Assembly: GCA_011634665.1 (NCBI GenBank)
Contig: WAEK01000023.1
Coordinates: forward strand, 536,001-600,000
Direction: 5' to 3'
Length of the DNA: 64,000 bases
Source: Mortierella sp. BCC40632
Lineage: Eukaryota; Mortierellomycota; Mortierellomycetes; Mortierellales; Mortierellaceae
The notes beneath the pieces were generated by a model. It was not told the DNA's origin, ran no database searches, and saw only the letters and a program-made list of their open reading frames with translations. Of this stretch, positions 59,282 through 64,000 are shown in pieces; the stretch's first letter is position 1, and every line of letters starts with the position of its first letter. The position numbers and the translations under genes are program-made.

Positions 59282-62200
59282 TGGAGAATTACAGCTGTAG
59301 CCATGGCCTCAACAGACATTAAGGGGGTTGAGAAAAAAAAGGTCAAAGAGGCCGAGTGTTTCGACTTGGTAAAACTGTCGATTATCCTCGATGGCTGACA
59401 TTGTTGCTCCAACAACAAGGACAGAGACGGCAGTGAGATGGGTTTCTAAAAGGATACAAAGCAGTGAAGAAAAAAGTCAGTCTCTGCAAATTCATGCTAA
59501 TCGGCATGCCTGAACATGCTGGAGAAAAAAAAATGCAGAGAACTTCAACATACCACCATGACATCGTCAAATCCTTCGCTAATGACTTTTTCACGGTCTT
59601 CACCCGTCTCGGCCGCTCCGTCGGCCGTCACAGCAATGATTGTCGCCCCATGATCAGAGGCCACCTGCGTTTCATGACGCGACTTGATACCCTTTACACC
59701 CTTCTTCAACTCCTCCAAAGTAACCCCCTTCATGATCTCATGACGGCCATTCACCATCACAGGCGTCGAAGGTCCATTCTCAGACAAAGGAGTGCGCAAC
59801 TCTATGGCAGAACCATTCTCGATAGTAGAGGAAGAAGGGTCAGTGGTTGTCCCATTCATGTCCTGAACCAGTTTTTCCTTTTCTCGGATCAAGTGTGTGG
59901 CCTGAAGTCCATTCATGGTCGGCATGTTCAAATCCATCAGAATCAAGCAGTGCACCCCAGGTACAAACCGCTCGATCGCCTCTTGACCCGACCCGGCTTG
60001 GTCCACCTTGGACACTCCTAACTTGGCCAACTGTTGAAGGAGCAACATCCGGTTACAGGAATTGTCATCGACGACCAAAACTCGCTTCTCCGTAGCATTG
60101 AGATCTTGGATACTCTTTTGAGACGAGATCGAGACACAGTGCTTCAACAGTCCCTTGCCTCGACGGGGCTCCTGTGCAGCAGGGGAAGTGCATCCCATGT
60201 TAGGATCCATCGATAGCGCACGCTGACTCGAGGTCGTAGTCGCGGTCGTGGTTGTAGTCACAACAGAACTAGACGATCCACTCCGTTTGGCAAACCGCAC
60301 ATGTGTGGCTGTGGTCGTGGCCGTTGTCGAGCCCGTTGTCGGGGAAGCAGTCGTATTGGGTTGCAGTTGTTGCTGTTGCTGCTGAGGAGGGGATTGTGAA
60401 GGACTGGTCTTTTCCTTGTTTGGCTTGTCCAAGACATTGTTACGACCTAACTTCATGTTTTGACTCTTTTTCCGACTTCCTATTCTTAATCCTTCCTGTG
60501 GCAAGGTCAGTTTAAAGTCGTCCATTGAAGTACCCATGCCTTGCTCCGACGTGAAGCCTGAACCGATCGACATTGGGGATTCCGTCTTGGCCATGGTCTC
60601 TTCCTCCATGAGCTTGCCTTCTTGAGCACCACCCCCAACTGAACTCTGGGAGGTCATCGACTCAATCGAGTTTTGACGCCCTTGTTCCGAAGAAAGAGTT
60701 GACCCCGAGATTGATGAATCACTCCGATAAGCAGTTGTATTCCCCATCTTTTCCAGCGTAGGTCGCTGAATGTTCGAGACTTGAGCATTCAAGAAATGAC
60801 CTGGGCCTGGAAAGGAATAGATGGGACTCGGAGGTGAAATGGTATCCACATTCTGGATGGTCACAATCTGCCGCTTGACGATCGATCCCAGAGCTCTTTC
60901 CGAAACTGGTTTGCGACAGAGTGATATCTGGTAATAAGTTGCCAACTCGATAAAAGGTTCCTGGGCCAACGATGGTGGGTGACCAAAAGGATAAAAGAGA
61001 ATCAAGGATGCCTGACGAACCTTGCCCACTCGGGACTTGGCAGCCTTAATCAAATGGCGGGCCAACTTGATCAAGAACTGTTGCACAAGTTCCTGATCCG
61101 TCAACTCGTTCGTAGACCGAGGTCGATTCGTAGCAGGACTAAGATCAATCAGGAAAACATCACCAAAGTAGGCAAGTGGTTTCTCGGGAATGGGTTCAGC
61201 CTTGAATCCACGAGCACATTCATCATAGGAGAGTCGTCGTGAATCCATCGCATTCCAGGTCCCAGCCGTCGTCTTCCATAGGAAGCTTTCGAAATAGTCA
61301 CACTGTGAGTGGATATAATACTGACGGTTGGAGAGGAAGGCGTTATCACGGGTCCGGAGAGTAATGTTATTGGCGTTGGCACGGGTCTCTTCAGACGGCT
61401 GTAGGTTGAAGTAATCCTTGGGCTGACTAGGATCCGAGTCGGAAGACTTTTCATTGGTTGCGGTTGTGGTGGTGGTAGTGGTCGAGCCAAATCTCGTACC
61501 GTCATTGGCAATGGGCATTGGGGTCGTGCTACGGGCAAGACCAGGAGTGACGGGGAGCATGGGGGAGGCTGGGTCGAGGGGAGGGGCGAGGCCAGCTTGG
61601 AAGGCGGACGAGACGGTGACGACGTGGTCATAACCAGGCGTACGGAAGGCAAGATACTGCTTCTCCATTTTGATAATGAATCCAAAGGTGGAACCGACAC
61701 CAAGTTCGCTCGAGACAAAAACGGATCCGTCCATGAGCTCGACCAAATTCTTGACTAGGAAGAGACCTAGACCTGTTCCAGCCTCGTGTGATTTGCATTT
61801 GCCGCCCTCGACCTGATAGTATTCCATGAAGAGGTTATCCTTTTGCTCCTCAGAGATGCCTCTTCCTGTGTCCTGTACTACAAACTGGACCGTTACTGTG
61901 TCGTCGTCCTCATCCTTGAGCGACACACCTACGTTGACGTATCCGGCATCAGTGAACTAGAAAGAAAAAGAAGTTGGTTGGTTGGTTGGTTAGGTATCCA
62001 TGATTGTTTTTGTAAACCAGCGAAAAAGGGAACACCCTTCTCCTTTTCATTTAATTTCTTTCCCTTTCACTTTGTCTCTTCTGCCAACCAAGAGAGAGAG
62101 AGAGAGAGAGGGAGGGAGAGAGAGAGACTAAAACAAAAGAGTGATCATTGACCCTCTGTCTGTCCTATCCGGTTATTGCTGTAATTGTTGATCGTAATCA

Positions 62201-62942
62201 ACTGTCTCAGTCTCTCTTGTCTCATTTCTCTCTTCCTTTCTTCCCTTCTTCCTTCCTTGTGATCCGTGTAAATGTCCATGTCCAGGTCTTTTTGTCCTTA
62301 GCTCCTTTGATCCTGACATTAACAAAAAGTCAACCAAATACTCTATTAAAATAAAGCCTTTTTTCCCTTTCTTTTTTCTTCTCTTTTACCTTAATGGCAT
62401 TCGAAACAAGGTTGCCCAAGACCTGCTTGATCAACCCCGAGTCTGCGCGAACCAGTTCTGGGACCTCAGCGCTGAAATCCACTAATAGTTCCACGGATCG
62501 AGTCCCCGAAAGACCTGTCATCATCCGGGCCGTGTCAAGGACAAGGTCGTGAAGGTTAAAGTTTTGATTGCAGGTCGTCATTTTAGCTGCCGAAACCTTG
62601 GACACATCCAAGAGGGCATTGAGAATGGTCAGAAGAGAAAGCGTCGAGGAGTGGAGCATGGAGACTGTGGAGCGTGCACTAGCACTGAGTGAGTGGTCGC
62701 TCAACAGGAGTTCCGTCCAGCCGATCAAAGCAGCGAGAGGCGTTCTAAGAAGGGAGAAAGAGAGGGGAAGGATAAGCATTTATATCACACGGACATTTAG
62801 AGAGAGCAAGAGAGAGAGAGAGATAGGATGGGTCCAAAGGACAGATGGGTCGACGAATGGTATGTCCATGCCATCCAGGGGAGCGGGGAAGGGAGAGAAA
62901 GGGGTGCGGGTTAGAATGCTGATGCACGACATCAACACACAC

Positions 62943-62980
<38 letters not shown>

Positions 62981-63879
62981 AGAGAGAAAGAAAGAAAAAG
63001 AGAAAAAGAAAGAGAGACAAAACAAAAGTAGAGTAAAGAAATGGTCCGAATATAGGGCTAGTGAGAGTCCAAGTCTGTGAGCAGTTCACTGGGCGTCATT
63101 TTTATCTGTGGCATGCAGGATGGGTAAAGGATAGACTGCAGGGAGAGGAACTGAGGCCAATCGGTTGAGCAGGCGGTAGGAAATGGGCCAGGTTGGGTAA
63201 GTGAGCGGATTGGAAGAGGGACTGGCGTGCTTGGGAGGAGATGGCATAGGTCTTTGGGTGGATCGAGAGAGAGCGTGGAACTCGGGGAAGGGACTTGGAG
63301 GGGGTAGAGGGTAGATTAAAGAAAGTGGGAAAGAGAAAGAGAGAGAGGGGGGAAGAGAGAGTGTATGAGAATGAACGAGAGAAGAAAGACTTACCGGAGT
63401 TCATGCGATACGGAAGAGACGACGCCATCCTTGGACTTTGCATTGGCAACGGCAATGTCCTTGAAGAGATTGGCATCCTTGACACAAACCTCGACGCACC
63501 ACTGATAAAGACAAGTGAGGGTGCTAAAGAACAGAAGAGAGACCCAGTAGGCTCCATACCCAGCCCATAGTCTCGCGGCTTCGTCTCTAGTCAATACACC
63601 CGTCTGTCAAGAGCGGTTAACAAGAGTAAGAATAAAGAAAGAGTGAGAGAAAGAAAAGAAAAGGGAAATGATCAAGAGCAAGCCAACAAAAATGAGATTG
63701 AAAGAAGAAAGAGAGAGAGAGATCGAAAGAAGAGTAGAGAGAAAGGAAGGAGAGCAACACCAGATCCCAGATATGGAGCAGATCAACAGACAGAATAGAC
63801 GGTCGGTCAGTAGCCATGTTTACGAGAGAGCTGGTGCCTCTGCTGCGGCTTTGGAGGCCCATTCTGTGGCGGTGTGTTT
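59104..63879 (-). CDS. Hybrid histidine kinase with terminal receiver, 5' end beyond the window
   Basis: Exons 63879-63824, 63586-63395, 62744-62390, 61956-59554 and 59445-59104 agree in phase; more exons lie right of the window. An aromatic, membrane-helix-like segment (YGAYWVSLLFFSTLTCLYQW) precedes the phospho-acceptor box SVSHELRTPL, split by an intron inside the Arg codon. The HATPase has N box LGNLVSNAIKF, DTGRGI and GTGLGL. A linker of about 560 residues contains a receiver-like segment (FLIDLS ... SLILFYPFG ... RKPVSER). The C-terminal receiver reads VLVVDDN, LMDLNMP, AVTADG and DVMV/KP, the last Lys coming from the final exon. It should autophosphorylate on His and pass phosphate to Asp, then to an HPt protein, as in fungal stress phosphorelays. 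The end of the last exon runs into T-rich DNA, so the stop at 59104 is uncertain. Confidence 0.88.
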
Positions 63880-64000
63880 CTGATGGAGAAGAAAGAGGAG
63901 GAGAGAAGGAAGGGGTCCCCAGTTGCTGTGGAGGACTAGCTGGGTAATGTCGGAAAGAGTGTCTGTGTGTGTGTCTTTGTGTGTGTGTGTGCGAAAGAGA
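63880..64000. other. Window edge: probable kinase intron or upstream exon
   Basis: Minus-strand sequence just before the 63879 acceptor is a good polypyrimidine tract (CTCTTTCTTCTCCATCAG). Beyond it lie a GT repeat and short non-repetitive sequence. The kinase's sensory N-terminus is expected outside the window. Confidence 0.4.

Noticed and set aside
1..64000. CRISPR array, phage, plasmid or bacterial operon features
   Set aside because: Repeats are microsatellites without spacers, and all confident genes are intron-containing eukaryotic genes.

Overview
The window is nuclear DNA from a filamentous, probably early-diverging fungus. Spliceosomal introns (GTRAGT...YAG) interrupt nearly every gene. 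The gene set is fungal: a Cdc24/Scd1-type Cdc42 exchange factor with CH-like, DH, PH and PB1 domains, secreted chitin deacetylases, a hybrid histidine kinase and a SulP transporter with a cyclic-nucleotide-binding tail. A Ral-type GTPase and paired chitin deacetylases fit Mortierellomycota/Mucoromycota better than Ascomycota; this placement is an inference. Introns and intergenic DNA are full of poly(A)/poly(T) tracts (up to 52 nt) and GA/CT, CA/GT microsatellites, so most open frames there are simple-sequence artefacts.

Layout. 1-2103 (+): 3' part of a TBC-domain gene, with an apparent one-base homopolymer frameshift. 3114-7442 (-): a 1106-residue AT-hook protein with two SANT-like repeats. 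7443-25304: about 18 kb without a recognisable gene, holding only a few orphan exon candidates. 25305-27235 (-): Ral-like GTPase. 28371-29381 and 32466-33458 (-): two chitin deacetylases with the same intron position. A 150-bp inverted-repeat (MITE-like) element lies just upstream of the second. 36757-41817 (+): the Cdc24-like RhoGEF, split by a 2.2-kb intron. 46090-48531 (-): a ten-exon epoxide hydrolase. 49278-about 50103 (-): an unrecognised coiled-coil protein with an acidic tail. 51793-57995 (+): SulP-STAS-cNMP-binding transporter. 59104 to the right edge (-): a hybrid histidine kinase whose 5' end is outside the window.

How the genes relate. There is no operon or obvious biosynthetic cluster. 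Several genes belong to polarity and cell-wall biology: Cdc24 activates Cdc42, Ral GTPases classically act on the exocyst, TBC proteins regulate Rab traffic, and chitin deacetylases turn wall chitin into chitosan. The strongest anomalies are the TBC frameshift, the 17-nt microexon carrying the epoxide-hydrolase nucleophile, the read-through intron in the second deacetylase, the promoter-proximal inverted repeat, and a candidate pseudo-receiver between the kinase core and the true receiver of the histidine kinase.

Exon joins were derived by hand from splice motifs and reading phase; no similarity search was run.
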